A DNA stretch of 64,000 nt from Bacteroidota bacterium (GCA_021794075.1 JAJYRM010000003.1:1-64000); one strand, 5' to 3'; numbered from the stretch's first letter, positions 45,086 through 54,691 are shown. The notes: a model not told the origin generated them from the sequence alone. A program made the numbers and translations.

Positions 45086-46549
45086 ATGAAAACAAAATTG
45101 GCGACTTTGACACTTTCGCTTTTGGTTGTTCTCGGAATGTCGGGCTGTTACACCGAGTTTGCGACCACAGGCGGAAACTACGGCGGCTACGGGTCTTCAT
45201 ACAATTCCAGTAGCTCCGATACTTCTCAATACGGCTACAGTCCAACATACTATGACTCAACCGGTACTCCGCAGGTAAATCCCAACTACCAAAGCAATGA
45301 ATATGGCTACGGTACTTTCGGGATGGGTGGTTACGGGTTCGGGAATCCCTGGCCCTATTACAATTCCGGTTTCTTTGGCCCGTCTTATGGGTACTACCCC
45401 GGTTGGACCTACAGCATGTTTTATCCAAGCTCAGCATGGTATCCGATGAATTCATGGTCATTAGGGTTTGGGCTAAATTCATGGTATGGCGGCCCATTCT
45501 CATACGGTGGCCTTGCCGGCTGGGGGAATTGGGATTGGAACTACTACTCGTTAGGCTACATGGGTGGATACTACCCGTATAATTCTTATTATGGAGGCTA
45601 CTATCCATACTCAGGATATTATCCATACTACTCTTACTACGGTGCAGCCGGTGTCGGTTATCCCGCGAGGACGAGAGACATAGGCGGTACACGTATGGGT
45701 CGTGGCTATGGCCAGGGTGAAGTAGTTCAATCCGGTGGCGCGACCGGGGCCGCTGTTGGTACAGCCAGCGGCGTAAGAGGAGAGACTGTAAATGCTAGCG
45801 GTTCCTCAGTAACCAGAACGAGAACCGGAGGGTCAGAAAACCCGGTGGGCGGATATGGTACCGCCGGTAACATAAATAACCGTCAGAGAGTACGCGAGCG
45901 CGTCCCGCGATACGCCCCGGCTTCACAGGGAAATCCGAATTCCGCTCCATCACCGGCGCAGCGTGGCAGGGCCAGCTATGCGCCGGCATCTCAGCAGAAT
46001 CCGAATTCTGCTCCGAATGCGCAGCCGCAACAGCCAAACCAGCAACCCCCCGTGAGGCAGCGCGCTCCGAATTATACGCCTCCGCCGAGAAACAATTCAA
46101 ATCCGGCCCCGAACTCTCAGCCACAACAGCCGAGTCCGCAACCACAGCCGCGAGTTCGCGAACAGGCGCCACAGTATAATCCGCCGCCTCAATACAATCC
46201 GCCTCCACAGTACAATCCGCCGCCGCAGTATAACCCGCCGCCACAGTACAACCCTCCTCCGCAGGCGCCACCGCCGAGGATCAGGCATGAGTATTCTTCG
46301 TACAACTTAGGAGCAATTCGCGCTCAGGCTTCGCAGGCCGCTCAAGAGATTAGAGCGATCAGGCAGCGTTTCAACTATGTTCCGCCGGTACAAATAGCAC
46401 GCGCCAATCAGATGCCGAGTTTCAGGGAGAATGCGCCTCGTTTTGAGTACCGCACCGCTTCGGCATCACCGGTAATGAGAGCGTCAGCTCCGTCCGCACC
46501 CCCATCAAGGGGTGCGGGCTCAAGCGGCGGAGCCAGAGCGCGCCACTGA
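45086..46549 (+). CDS. Gly/Tyr-rich lipoprotein with Pro/Gln-rich repeat tail
   Basis: 487 residues from ATG 45086, preceded by GAGGTGA; the track start is 25 codons early. The lipobox is GMSGC. Residues about 25-220 are extremely rich in Gly, Tyr, Ser and Pro (GYMGGYYPYNSYYGGYYPYS), of low complexity. The middle is Ser/Thr/Arg-rich, and the tail contains repeated PASQxNPNSAP-type units and five QYNPPP repeats before a last region with a heptad-like Ala/Arg helix (SQAAQEIRAIRQRF). Such composition suggests an adhesive or fibrous surface component exposed on the outer membrane. No enzyme motif is visible. Confidence 0.7.
   Translation: MKTKLATLTLSLLVVLGMSGCYTEFATTGGNYGGYGSSYNSSSSDTSQYGYSPTYYDSTGTPQVNPNYQSNEYGYGTFGMGGYGFGNPWPYYNSGFFGPSYGYYPGWTYSMFYPSSAWYPMNSWSLGFGLNSWYGGPFSYGGLAGWGNWDWNYYSLGYMGGYYPYNSYYGGYYPYSGYYPYYSYYGAAGVGYPARTRDIGGTRMGRGYGQGEVVQSGGATGAAVGTASGVRGETVNASGSSVTRTRTGGSENPVGGYGTAGNINNRQRVRERVPRYAPASQGNPNSAPSPAQRGRASYAPASQQNPNSAPNAQPQQPNQQPPVRQRAPNYTPPPRNNSNPAPNSQPQQPSPQPQPRVREQAPQYNPPPQYNPPPQYNPPPQYNPPPQYNPPPQAPPPRIRHEYSSYNLGAIRAQASQAAQEIRAIRQRFNYVPPVQIARANQMPSFRENAPRFEYRTASASPVMRASAPSAPPSRGAGSSGGARARH
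46172..46261 (+). repeat. five tandem 18-base repeats coding QYNPPP
   Basis: CAGTATAATCCGCCGCCT and four near-copies lie end to end inside the Gly/Tyr-rich lipoprotein gene. The copies differ mostly at third codon positions, so the peptide repeat is kept while the DNA has drifted. Confidence 0.9.
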
Positions 46550-46655
46550 TACTGCTCTTTGATATGGCCGGCAAATGCGACTGATCGCGCAGGCATCGGC
46601 CGGCAGAATTCTGTTGAATGATCTCTAAAGTGTCCACTAACTAGGCGGTATTAGT

Positions 46656-48167
46656 ATGAAAAGCAGACTATTGGTATTATTTTCTTCCCTGTTCCTGATT
46701 TCCTTCAACGCTTTTGCTCAATATCCTGAAGATGCGCTTAGATTGGCCGAGAGCGGTTATGGTGTCAGTGCTAAATCAGTCGCCATGGGAGGTGCTATGA
46801 CTGGATTGGCGCAAGGTTTTGATGCGACTTACTTCAACCCTGCTGGATTGGCCCAATCCAGACAATCCCAGCTTCAGTTTGGACTAAATTTTCTCGGCTA
46901 TACCGATAATTCCACCTACCTCGGAAACAACAATTCGCTTTCAAGTTCGCAAACGGATCTTTCCAGTCTAGGGTTGGTATATCCTTTCCCGACCACCAGA
47001 GGGAGTTTCGTGATCGCGTTTGGCTATAATCATGGTCCCGATTATAACGCGGCACTCGGTGTTAGTGGCTTCAATCCCAACAGTTCTATCATACCTTCGC
47101 TTTATTATCCGGGAGATACGCTCGCGGATATAGCCTATATGGATTTTCTCGAGAACACGAATCAACAGCCATACGTGAGTGGCAATGTCAATCAGAGCGG
47201 GAACGTCTATACCTCAGGCGGACTGAACAATTGGCTCGCCGCTGCAGGTTTGGATATCGGCCCCGGCTTTTCACTCGGATTGACATTGAATCTGATTAGT
47301 GGGCAGTACAAGTATATCCAGAATTTTCAGGAAACAGGAGTCTCTGGTAATAGTTACAATTCTACGGAATTCACATCGTTTGCCTTGAAGAATGAGGATA
47401 ATCAGAGCATCAACGGGTGGAATGCGAAATTGGGCATGATGTATCGGCTACATGACTCGGGGGGTAACACGATCGCAAGATTTGGCGCGACTATAGAGTT
47501 CCCGACTCTCCTCACGATCAACGATAACTTCAGCTCAAGTGGCACCGCGACGTTCGCGGCAGGCCTGCTCGGTCCCGCAGGTTCTTACTCATATGCTACA
47601 AGCAACGGTTATGGACAGAGTGAATCTCCATATCCCGGTCCCACACTCCAGTACGATGTAACGACTCCTTTCAAGTTTTCGCTTGGCGTATCGGGCGGTA
47701 CCGCTCAACTCCAGGCCGCGGCCGATATTCAATATGTCGATTGGACTCAGTTGAGCTTCAGTAATTTCAATCTGCCATCGAATCAGAGTCCGTCCAGCAC
47801 CCTTAATGCACAGATCAAGCAACAATACCGCGCTACCACCAGCATCAGGGCCGGAATCGAATATGCGCTGACAAATCCAAACTATTCGCTCCTGGTGCCA
47901 TACTTAAGAGCGGGCGTCGGATACTTGCCTTCTCCGTATAGCGGCGATGGGTCTTCTCAGGCTCAGAAGCTTGTCAGCGGGGGAATAGGCGTGAAGATTC
48001 AAAACAGCATAGAGCTTGATGTGGCATATCAATACGATTTTTGGAATACTACGAGTCAGCTTTATCCGAGCACCGTCATAAATGGCATCACGTACGCATC
48101 GCAAAGCACGAGCAACGAAAAGATCACCAACACGAATTTTCTGTTCACGTTCAAGTATGATTTCTGA
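46656..48167 (+). CDS. OmpP1/FadL/TodX-family outer-membrane transporter
   Basis: 503 residues. The signal peptide is MKSRLLVLFSSLFLISFNAFAQ. The N-terminal hatch region has AESGYGVSAKSVAMGGAMTG and FDATYFNPAGLAQ, the GG....D...NPAGLA pattern of FadL-type barrels. Strands run to a C-terminal FLFTFKYDF with a final aromatic, as outer-membrane barrels have. FadL proteins import hydrophobic compounds; the substrate here is unknown. It lies between the Gly/Tyr-rich lipoprotein and another envelope protein gene. Confidence 0.8.
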   Translation: MKSRLLVLFSSLFLISFNAFAQYPEDALRLAESGYGVSAKSVAMGGAMTGLAQGFDATYFNPAGLAQSRQSQLQFGLNFLGYTDNSTYLGNNNSLSSSQTDLSSLGLVYPFPTTRGSFVIAFGYNHGPDYNAALGVSGFNPNSSIIPSLYYPGDTLADIAYMDFLENTNQQPYVSGNVNQSGNVYTSGGLNNWLAAAGLDIGPGFSLGLTLNLISGQYKYIQNFQETGVSGNSYNSTEFTSFALKNEDNQSINGWNAKLGMMYRLHDSGGNTIARFGATIEFPTLLTINDNFSSSGTATFAAGLLGPAGSYSYATSNGYGQSESPYPGPTLQYDVTTPFKFSLGVSGGTAQLQAAADIQYVDWTQLSFSNFNLPSNQSPSSTLNAQIKQQYRATTSIRAGIEYALTNPNYSLLVPYLRAGVGYLPSPYSGDGSSQAQKLVSGGIGVKIQNSIELDVAYQYDFWNTTSQLYPSTVINGITYASQSTSNEKITNTNFLFTFKYDF

Positions 48168-48194
48168 TACGCATGATTCTCACGGAGGTGTGAT

Positions 48195-48899
48195 ATGATA
48201 CGCAGGACGAGCCTACTCCTCTCTTTTTTGTTTATCGTCGCCACCAGTTCAGCTCAGGCACAATTGCTTGGGAGAGAGAGAGCCACAGATAACGTTGGTT
48301 ATGGCATTAGTTCGTTAGGGGCCGCACCGGCCACGGGACAAGATTTCTTGTCCGCCGGGTCTTCTCAGTTCACAAGACCCCAAGGCGCGATCGCGGCCCC
48401 TGAGTATTCACCGGTGTTGATGAACGCCACCTCGCTCGGTGCCGGGGCAGTCGGCAGTTTCCCATTGCACAACGATATGTTTCTCAGGATTTCACTCATT
48501 AGTCTTTACGAGCCTGTCTCAACTTTCGGGGCGGTTCCTTCGTCGCAGGGTGTGTTGATGCCGGTCGAACTAGGCGTCAGAGTTCCGTTCATGAGTTCGA
48601 GGCTGAACACGCTTGGGTACACACTTTACGGAGAAGGTTCAGCAGGAATGCTCTTCGGTTGGGCCTTTCCGACGAGCGGGTCATTTCTGAATTATTCACT
48701 CCCATATTCAAGGTTTACCACGGGAGCTTCGGCGTATCTCGGTATCGGCAATTCTCTTCGACTCGCCAGGTTCGTTGGATTGTATTTGAATGGAGGAGTA
48801 GGATACTACAACTTCTTCTCCACTTCGTTTATGCCTCAGACGAGATATGTCGTACCTTCCGTCTCTGTAGGATTCATGTTTAACTTTACACAAGGGTAA
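48195..48899 (+). CDS. exported outer-membrane-type protein of unknown function
   Basis: 234 residues; GGAGGTG precedes the ATG. The signal peptide ends in SSAQAQ. The mature part is Gly/Ser/aromatic-rich with barrel-like strands (YTLYGEGSAGMLFGW, VGLYLNGGVGYYNFF) and ends VSVGFMFNFTQG. I do not recognise a family. Lying 27 bases after the FadL-type gene, it is probably cotranscribed with it. Confidence 0.6.
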   Translation: MIRRTSLLLSFLFIVATSSAQAQLLGRERATDNVGYGISSLGAAPATGQDFLSAGSSQFTRPQGAIAAPEYSPVLMNATSLGAGAVGSFPLHNDMFLRISLISLYEPVSTFGAVPSSQGVLMPVELGVRVPFMSSRLNTLGYTLYGEGSAGMLFGWAFPTSGSFLNYSLPYSRFTTGASAYLGIGNSLRLARFVGLYLNGGVGYYNFFSTSFMPQTRYVVPSVSVGFMFNFTQG

Positions 48900-48964
48900 A
48901 TCGCCGGATATCTACTTAAGCCTTTCTGTTGTTACATTGGCAGGCGCTTCACTAAATTAATCAG

Positions 48965-51385
48965 GTGAAACGGTTTAAGTTTGTCGCAGCGGTAGCCTCA
49001 CTTACATTATTCATAATACTTGTAAGTGTAATTCTGCTGCTTAAGAAATTCGGGACTTCGTCGCTACCGCAGCTTGACGGAAGAGAGGAATTGTCCAGCC
49101 TCGGCGGGAAGGTTGAGATTCGCAGGGATAGTCTTGGTGTGCCTTATATAGAGGCGCGCTCCGACTCGGACGCTTACTTCGCGCTCGGCTTTGTGCATGC
49201 ACAAGACAGGTTGTTCCAGATGGAGCTATACAGGCGCCTTGGAGAGGGAAGACTCAGCGAGATCTTTGGCGCTAAAGTTATTCCCGTGGATGAACTTTTC
49301 CGCAGTCTGGAGTTCAAGAAGATGGCGGACTCCCTTTATCGAAGCTGCTCTCCTCTCAGCAAGAATATACTTCGTTGGTATTCCGACGGTGTGAATTCAT
49401 ATATTTCACGAGCTAAGGCCCTTCCCGCAGAATTTTCGATGCTGAAATTCCATCCTGGCCCGTGGAAGCCGCGCGATAGTTTTATCGTCGCGAGGCTGAT
49501 GGCCTGGGAGCTTAACATATCCTGGTGGACAAAGCCGGTATTTGGTGAACTTTACGACAGCTTGGGTGCGCAGAAAGCTTCGCTGCTTATTCCGCTCTTT
49601 GGCGGCTCAAGCGGCAAAATGGCCGATGCGTCGCGAGACATGAGGCAGTCCGCAATCCGCGGCTTCATGAAAGCTAACTCTCAAGCGCTTGCGATGTTGG
49701 GGGGCGCCAAAGCTCCAGACTGTTTCGGGAGTAACAACTGGACGATCGCCCCATCGAGAACCAATACCGGATCCGCGATTCTCTGCAACGACCCTCATCT
49801 CGCGTTCAGCGAGCCGGCAAGATGGTACATCGTCTCGATCTCCGCTCCTAACCTACATGTCATAGGCGTCTCGCTCCCCGGCGCGCCCGGTATCGTGATC
49901 GGCAGAAATGACTATATCGCCTGGGGAATGACCAATGTCATGTCGGATGATTCGGATTTTTACATAATGCAGCCCGACTCCTCAAATCCGAACATGTACT
50001 GGTACAACGGTAAACTTCTTCCTTTCATCACCAGCGAAGACACTATCGAAGTCAAGGGAGCAACGCCTTATATTTTTGCCCGGCGTTCCACCGTTCTCGG
50101 ACCTGTAGTAAGCGGAGTCATATCCTCTTCCTACAAAACGACATCCGTCGGCGATGAGAATACCGAACCAGGCGGGATCGTCGCGCTTCGCTGGAGCGCG
50201 TACTGGCCAAGCGACGAAGTGAGGTCGTTGTACCTCCTCAATACCGCACGAGATTTCCATGATTTCCTGAATGCCCTGAGCTACTTCGGAGCTCCGGCGC
50301 AGAATTTCGTTTACGCTGACGTCAATGGAAATATAGGCTACAAGGCGGCTGGCAATATCCCTTTGAGACGCTATCCTGTTCCATTCCTTCCTCAGCCGGG
50401 AAATACGAGCAAGTTTGTGTGGGACAGCTTCATCCCTTTCAACGCTCTCCCGGAAAGCTACGATCCTTCAGCGGGTTTCCTGGCTACAGCGAACAATCGC
50501 ACCACACCCAATAACTATCCGTACTACATAACAAACCTCTACGAGCCTTCGGCACGCATAGACAGGATAACGTCGTTTATCGAGCACCACGACACAATGA
50601 GCGTCGCTCTTTCTCGAGAGCTGCAGCTGGATTATTATTCCCAATTTATGGTATCTCTTAATCAGCATGTTCTTGCGGCATGCGACAGCGAAAAGTTTTA
50701 CCCAAAAGAGCTGGTGTACCTGAAGAATTTCGAAGGGATGATTGGCGCCAAAAGCACTGCGGCGACCATATTGAACATGACTTTCGTGAACATGTTAAAA
50801 AACGTCTTGGAACCCGTGATGGGGAGAGGACTCTATCGCAGGTATGTCGTGGTCAGCAACGTTCCTACAAGGATCCTGAATGGGATGATGGAGAAGCCGC
50901 AGCAATTGGCTGAACTATACGGAGTATCAAACGGCGACAGCCTGCTCGAATTGGATCTGACGAAGAGCCTTCAGAGTTCATTGGAGACGCTGAGGTCGGA
51001 GTTCGGTCCGCATCCTATAAACTGGATGTGGGGAAGAATCCATACGTTGGAACTTGAGCATCCTCTCAAGTCGAACGCGATCGTTAGAGCTATCTACGAC
51101 TCCGGTCCATTTCCGAGGGGAGGTAACAACACGACTGTTAATAATGGTGAGTATTCACTCGACAAGCCTTACCACATGAAGGTAGGGCCGTCAATGCGGA
51201 TGATAGTAGACATGGGCAAATCAGGTATGTATTTCAGTCTTCCGGGTGGAGAGTCGGGGCAAATCCTTAGCCCGTACTACTCAAACCTGTTGAAAAATTA
51301 TCTTGACGGCAAGCTGACCTTTTTCCCGATAAAGCTTTCAGGAAAAGAGACCGCGCACCAACTAACACTTGTACCACGCAAATGA
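48965..51385 (+). CDS. penicillin acylase family protein (Ntn hydrolase)
   Basis: 806 residues with a GTG start. The N-terminal hydrophobic segment at about 7-27 directs export or anchors it. The alpha part (VEIRRDSLGVPYIEARSDSDAYFALGFVHAQDRLFQMELYRR) precedes the autocatalytic cleavage site CFG/SNNW, where S256 would become the N-terminal nucleophile of the beta chain; ILCNDPHLAF follows, as usual. Family members hydrolyse beta-lactam side chains, acyl-homoserine lactones or other amides; the natural substrate here is unknown. The stop overlaps the sirtuin gene by 4 bases. Confidence 0.9.
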   Translation: MKRFKFVAAVASLTLFIILVSVILLLKKFGTSSLPQLDGREELSSLGGKVEIRRDSLGVPYIEARSDSDAYFALGFVHAQDRLFQMELYRRLGEGRLSEIFGAKVIPVDELFRSLEFKKMADSLYRSCSPLSKNILRWYSDGVNSYISRAKALPAEFSMLKFHPGPWKPRDSFIVARLMAWELNISWWTKPVFGELYDSLGAQKASLLIPLFGGSSGKMADASRDMRQSAIRGFMKANSQALAMLGGAKAPDCFGSNNWTIAPSRTNTGSAILCNDPHLAFSEPARWYIVSISAPNLHVIGVSLPGAPGIVIGRNDYIAWGMTNVMSDDSDFYIMQPDSSNPNMYWYNGKLLPFITSEDTIEVKGATPYIFARRSTVLGPVVSGVISSSYKTTSVGDENTEPGGIVALRWSAYWPSDEVRSLYLLNTARDFHDFLNALSYFGAPAQNFVYADVNGNIGYKAAGNIPLRRYPVPFLPQPGNTSKFVWDSFIPFNALPESYDPSAGFLATANNRTTPNNYPYYITNLYEPSARIDRITSFIEHHDTMSVALSRELQLDYYSQFMVSLNQHVLAACDSEKFYPKELVYLKNFEGMIGAKSTAATILNMTFVNMLKNVLEPVMGRGLYRRYVVVSNVPTRILNGMMEKPQQLAELYGVSNGDSLLELDLTKSLQSSLETLRSEFGPHPINWMWGRIHTLELEHPLKSNAIVRAIYDSGPFPRGGNNTTVNNGEYSLDKPYHMKVGPSMRMIVDMGKSGMYFSLPGGESGQILSPYYSNLLKNYLDGKLTFFPIKLSGKETAHQLTLVPRK

Positions 51386-52140
51386 GTATCCCTGAAGAGC
51401 TGCAGAAGATACTTAGATCGGCCAGAGATGTGGTAGCGCTTACCGGGGCAGGTATCTCGGCGGAAAGCGGGATACCTACTTTCCGTGGAAACGACGGATT
51501 ATGGAGTAAACTCAATCCTGAGGAGTTGGCCAATTTCGACGCCTTCCTGAGAAATCCAGAGCTGGTATCCGAGTGGTACGAGCATCGTCGGCAGATAACG
51601 CGCGAGTCAAAGCCAAACCCGGCTCACTACGCCCTTGTCGAGATGGAAAAATCGTTCCGGAGTTTCACGGTCATTACTCAGAATATCGATAACCTCCATA
51701 AGCGCGCGGGCTCAAAAACGGTTGCGGAGCTTCATGGGAACATCGAGCGGAACTACTGCCTCGGCTGCGGGAAGCGCTACGATGGTGAAGAGTTCGACAG
51801 GAACGGCTCATTTAGATGTTCGGAGTGCGGAGGCCTTATAAGACCTGACATAGTCTGGTTCGGAGAGATGCTCCCTGAGGACGAGTGGGCCTTGGCGGAG
51901 GAGGCCGCTCAGAGGGCCGATGTCATGTTTGTTGTAGGCACCTCTTCAGTGGTCTATCCAGCAGCCGAGCTTCCGATGACCGTAAGAAGGAACGGTGGAA
52001 AGATTGTAGAAGTGAACATAGAAGAAACACCCCTGTCTGATTCCGCAGACTTTTCATTCAAGGGATCGGCTTCCATGGTATTATCTGAAATAACGGATGA
52101 AATAAAGGAGTTACGTGGTTTTGCAAAAGATACAGAATAG
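51382..52140 (+). CDS. cobB: NAD-dependent protein deacylase, Sir2 class III (SIRT5-like)
   Basis: 252 residues. TGAGISAESGIPTFRG and TQNIDNLHKRAG bind NAD; H118 in AELHGNI is the catalytic base. Zinc is held by CLGCGKRY and CSECGG. Y66 and R69 (EWYEHRR) match the Tyr-x-x-Arg pair that in SIRT5 recognises succinyl or malonyl lysine, so desuccinylase activity is likely in addition to deacetylation. ATG overlaps the acylase stop, and the 3' end overlaps the pyruvate kinase start by 26 bases. Confidence 0.94.
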   Translation: MSIPEELQKILRSARDVVALTGAGISAESGIPTFRGNDGLWSKLNPEELANFDAFLRNPELVSEWYEHRRQITRESKPNPAHYALVEMEKSFRSFTVITQNIDNLHKRAGSKTVAELHGNIERNYCLGCGKRYDGEEFDRNGSFRCSECGGLIRPDIVWFGEMLPEDEWALAEEAAQRADVMFVVGTSSVVYPAAELPMTVRRNGGKIVEVNIEETPLSDSADFSFKGSASMVLSEITDEIKELRGFAKDTE

Positions 52141-53545
52141 GAAAACAAAGATTGTTTGTACGCTTGGACCCGCCTCAGATACTGAGGAAAAGATAAGGAA
52201 TCTTGTAGACGCTGGCGCGGATGTGTTCAGGCTGAATTTTTCCCACGGGACGCACGAGGAACACGCCGAACAGATCGAAATAATCAGACATTTGGAGAGC
52301 GTATGCAAGAAAAGATTTGCGATAATACAGGATCTTCAGGGGCCGAAGATAAGGGTGGGACAGATAGACGGAGTCATCACTCTTAAGAATGGCGATACTG
52401 TCACGTTGACAATTGCCGACGTCATCGGGAAGGGAAAGATTATTCCTGTCACATACCAGGGGATAGTAAACGATGTCAAGGCGGGCGACAGAATTTTGAT
52501 GGATGATGGTCTCCTCGAGTTGAAGGCTAAATCGGTATCGGCGAAGGAAATACAATGTGAAGTCGTGAACGGCGGACCGCTCACTTCGCACAAGGGAATC
52601 AATCTCCCCGGCTGCGATGTCAGCATACCATCGTTGACCGACAAGGATATGGCCGATCTCGAATTCGGTGTCAAGAGCAAGGTCGATTTCATCGCCCTTT
52701 CCTTTGTCCGTCACGCCTCCGACGTTCTACAGCTCAGAGATTTACTGGCTGAACTCAACGGTAATCAGGGCATCATCGCGAAGATAGAGAAGCCCGAGGC
52801 GGTGAAAGAGATAGATCCTATCATCGAGGCGAGCGATGCCATCATGGTGGCGCGCGGGGACCTTGGCGTTGAAGTGCCGATAGAAGAAGTGCCTGTCCTG
52901 CAGAAGAGGATCATTCGCAAGTGCAATGAATACGGGAAGCCCGTCATTACGGCAACGCAGATGCTCGACTCGATGATCCGCGAACCACGCCCGACAAGGG
53001 CGGAGGCGACTGATGTCGCCAATGCCGTCTTCGACGGAACCGACGCGGTAATGTTAAGCGGAGAGACCTCAGCCGGAAACTTTCCCGTCGAAGCGGTGAA
53101 AACGATGGTGTCGATAGTGAAGATGGCAGAATCGGAGATGGGGCTCGTTTCGCGAAAGCTGGATTACAAGGCGGTCCGCGACGATTTCACCGATGCTATC
53201 GCCGAAGTGGCGTGCTCGTTGGCAAATTTTGTCGATGCTTCATTCATCATACCGATAACGAATACCGGCACGACGGCGCGAGCCCTTTCAAAGTATAGAC
53301 CTCAGGTCCCAGTCTACGCGATCACCGAGAGCGTGGAGGTCGCGAGGAAGCTTCCTCTGATTTGGGGCGTCGTTCCAGTAGAGGTCGAGTCTATTCCCGA
53401 CACGGATGCCATGCTCGCCAAGGTGGGCTCTATTTTGAAGTCGGCTTCTCTCGCCTCGACCGGCGACACTTATGTGCTCACCGCGGGAACGCCCATCCTG
53501 GCTAGAGGAACGACGAATACTCTCAGAATAGAGAAGATCAGGTAG
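52115..53545 (+). CDS. pyk: pyruvate kinase
   Basis: Makes pyruvate and ATP from phosphoenolpyruvate and ADP. 476 residues with a GTG start at 52115, preceded by AAGGAG inside the sirtuin gene. RKTKIVCTLGPAS and LNFSHG are at the N-terminus, IIAKIEKPEAV and VARGDLGVEVP in the barrel, and RPTRAEATDVANAVFDGTDAVMLSGE is the family signature. The C-terminal regulatory domain is complete. The 26-base overlap with the sirtuin gene, and the convergent neighbour only 3 bases beyond the stop, leave no room for a terminator. Confidence 0.96.
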   Translation: MVLQKIQNRKTKIVCTLGPASDTEEKIRNLVDAGADVFRLNFSHGTHEEHAEQIEIIRHLESVCKKRFAIIQDLQGPKIRVGQIDGVITLKNGDTVTLTIADVIGKGKIIPVTYQGIVNDVKAGDRILMDDGLLELKAKSVSAKEIQCEVVNGGPLTSHKGINLPGCDVSIPSLTDKDMADLEFGVKSKVDFIALSFVRHASDVLQLRDLLAELNGNQGIIAKIEKPEAVKEIDPIIEASDAIMVARGDLGVEVPIEEVPVLQKRIIRKCNEYGKPVITATQMLDSMIREPRPTRAEATDVANAVFDGTDAVMLSGETSAGNFPVEAVKTMVSIVKMAESEMGLVSRKLDYKAVRDDFTDAIAEVACSLANFVDASFIIPITNTGTTARALSKYRPQVPVYAITESVEVARKLPLIWGVVPVEVESIPDTDAMLAKVGSILKSASLASTGDTYVLTAGTPILARGTTNTLRIEKIR

Positions 53546-53548
53546 CTT

Positions 53549-54637
53549 TTAAAAATATACGTGAGATTCGATCAACGCTTCCAACGGTTGAGGCGCGCCG
53601 ATGGCATTTGTCGTATTGAACCTGATCTGCGGCATGAAATCAAGGTGCGGGACCGGATAGATATTGACGCCTAAAATGTACCTCGCGTAGTAGGGCCCTC
53701 CCGCGAAAGTCTTGAAGTAATCAAACCTCCCCATCGCGAATAGACCGTTTCCAATCTCATAGGTAAGCTGGGCCATTCCCGCGTTTGAGGTAACGTTCGG
53801 CGGCAAAAGCGTGCCGGGCAGAGATCTTGCCCAGTCGTATTCGGCGAGCAGCGTGAAGCGGTCGTCTGCGCCGATCCCTCCGTGGAATCCGTACATCATC
53901 GTGCCGCTTGATAAATAGGCCGAGCCGCCGAGCATCAAGTTGACAAACCCTTTCGTAAGATATTCGACCCTTCCTATGAAAGCCTTCTTCGAGTTGAAGT
54001 TGATATTGCTGTATCCGTCCCCGTTTGTCGCGTCGAGAGTGACAAGGAAGTTGCTGAGCTGAGAGCCGACCTCCACTCCGACCGACCGGTAGAGTGGCCC
54101 GAAGATGAGGCCCAGCTGCGGTATTCCCTGAAGGTATCCGAAGTTCCCGCCTCTAGTGTATGCGGTGTGGTCGTCGAGCCTGATTCCGTATGATGGCGCG
54201 AAAGCTCCCACCTTGACCCAGGAATTCCCTTCGTTGAAATCGTACATACCGTAGGCTTCATACGCCGTGTTGACGAAATCATATTTTATGTAGAGACGTG
54301 TCGACGTGTAAACGTGCAATGAACTGTAGAGCGCCCCTTCCATCGACTGGAAAGTCGTGTTTTTTGTTTGGCCGTCGTAGAGATATTGGAATCTCACGTC
54401 GCCGCCTATGAGGATATCGCGGGTGAGTTGAGGGCTGAAATGAAATCCCTTGCCGTGATTCTTGAAAAGTCTGAGATGGTCGTCAACAAAGCTGGGTGCT
54501 TCAAATGTGTTTCTCAACTCTCCGCCGGTAGGATTGAAGTGGCAATTAGCGCATTCCATCCCGGTCATCATTGCGAACCTGGGGAGAGCGAAAGCGGCGT
54601 TAGTTGTAAACAACAGTATCAAAAGGGTTCGGCGCAT
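53549..54637 (-). CDS. outer-membrane barrel with N-terminal c-type haem motif
   Basis: 362 residues. The signal peptide is MRRTLLILLFTTNAAFA. Right after it is a single CxxCH haem-binding motif (C29, C32, H33 in MECANCHFNP). The rest looks like a beta barrel (DVRFQYLYDGQTKNTTFQ, YVTIGDNY-like strands such as SWVKVGAFAPSYGIRLDD) ending in a terminal aromatic ALIESHVYF. So a haem is probably attached at the periplasmic mouth of a porin. This is not the classical separate porin plus cytochrome arrangement. Function is inferred to be transmembrane electron transfer or haem-gated transport, unproven. It is downstream of a dihaem cytochrome gene and follows a terminator. Confidence 0.65.
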   Translation of the reverse strand: MRRTLLILLFTTNAAFALPRFAMMTGMECANCHFNPTGGELRNTFEAPSFVDDHLRLFKNHGKGFHFSPQLTRDILIGGDVRFQYLYDGQTKNTTFQSMEGALYSSLHVYTSTRLYIKYDFVNTAYEAYGMYDFNEGNSWVKVGAFAPSYGIRLDDHTAYTRGGNFGYLQGIPQLGLIFGPLYRSVGVEVGSQLSNFLVTLDATNGDGYSNINFNSKKAFIGRVEYLTKGFVNLMLGGSAYLSSGTMMYGFHGGIGADDRFTLLAEYDWARSLPGTLLPPNVTSNAGMAQLTYEIGNGLFAMGRFDYFKTFAGGPYYARYILGVNIYPVPHLDFMPQIRFNTTNAIGAPQPLEALIESHVYF

Positions 54638-54662
54638 AGCATGGGCCTTTCTTGAGCATTAA

Positions 54663-54691
54663 TAAAAAAGCCGGACATTCGTGCCCGGCTC
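54663..54691 (-). terminator. terminator between cytochrome and haem-motif barrel genes
   Basis: On the minus strand AGCCGGGCA and TGTCCGGCT pair over CGAA (one G-U) and run into six T residues. It lies after the cytochrome gene and only about 26 bases before the barrel ATG, so the barrel gene either reads through it or has a promoter placed around it. Confidence 0.8.

Noticed and set aside
46172-46261. CRISPR-like repetition
   Set aside because: The repeats are contiguous, in frame and code for QYNPPP, with no spacers.
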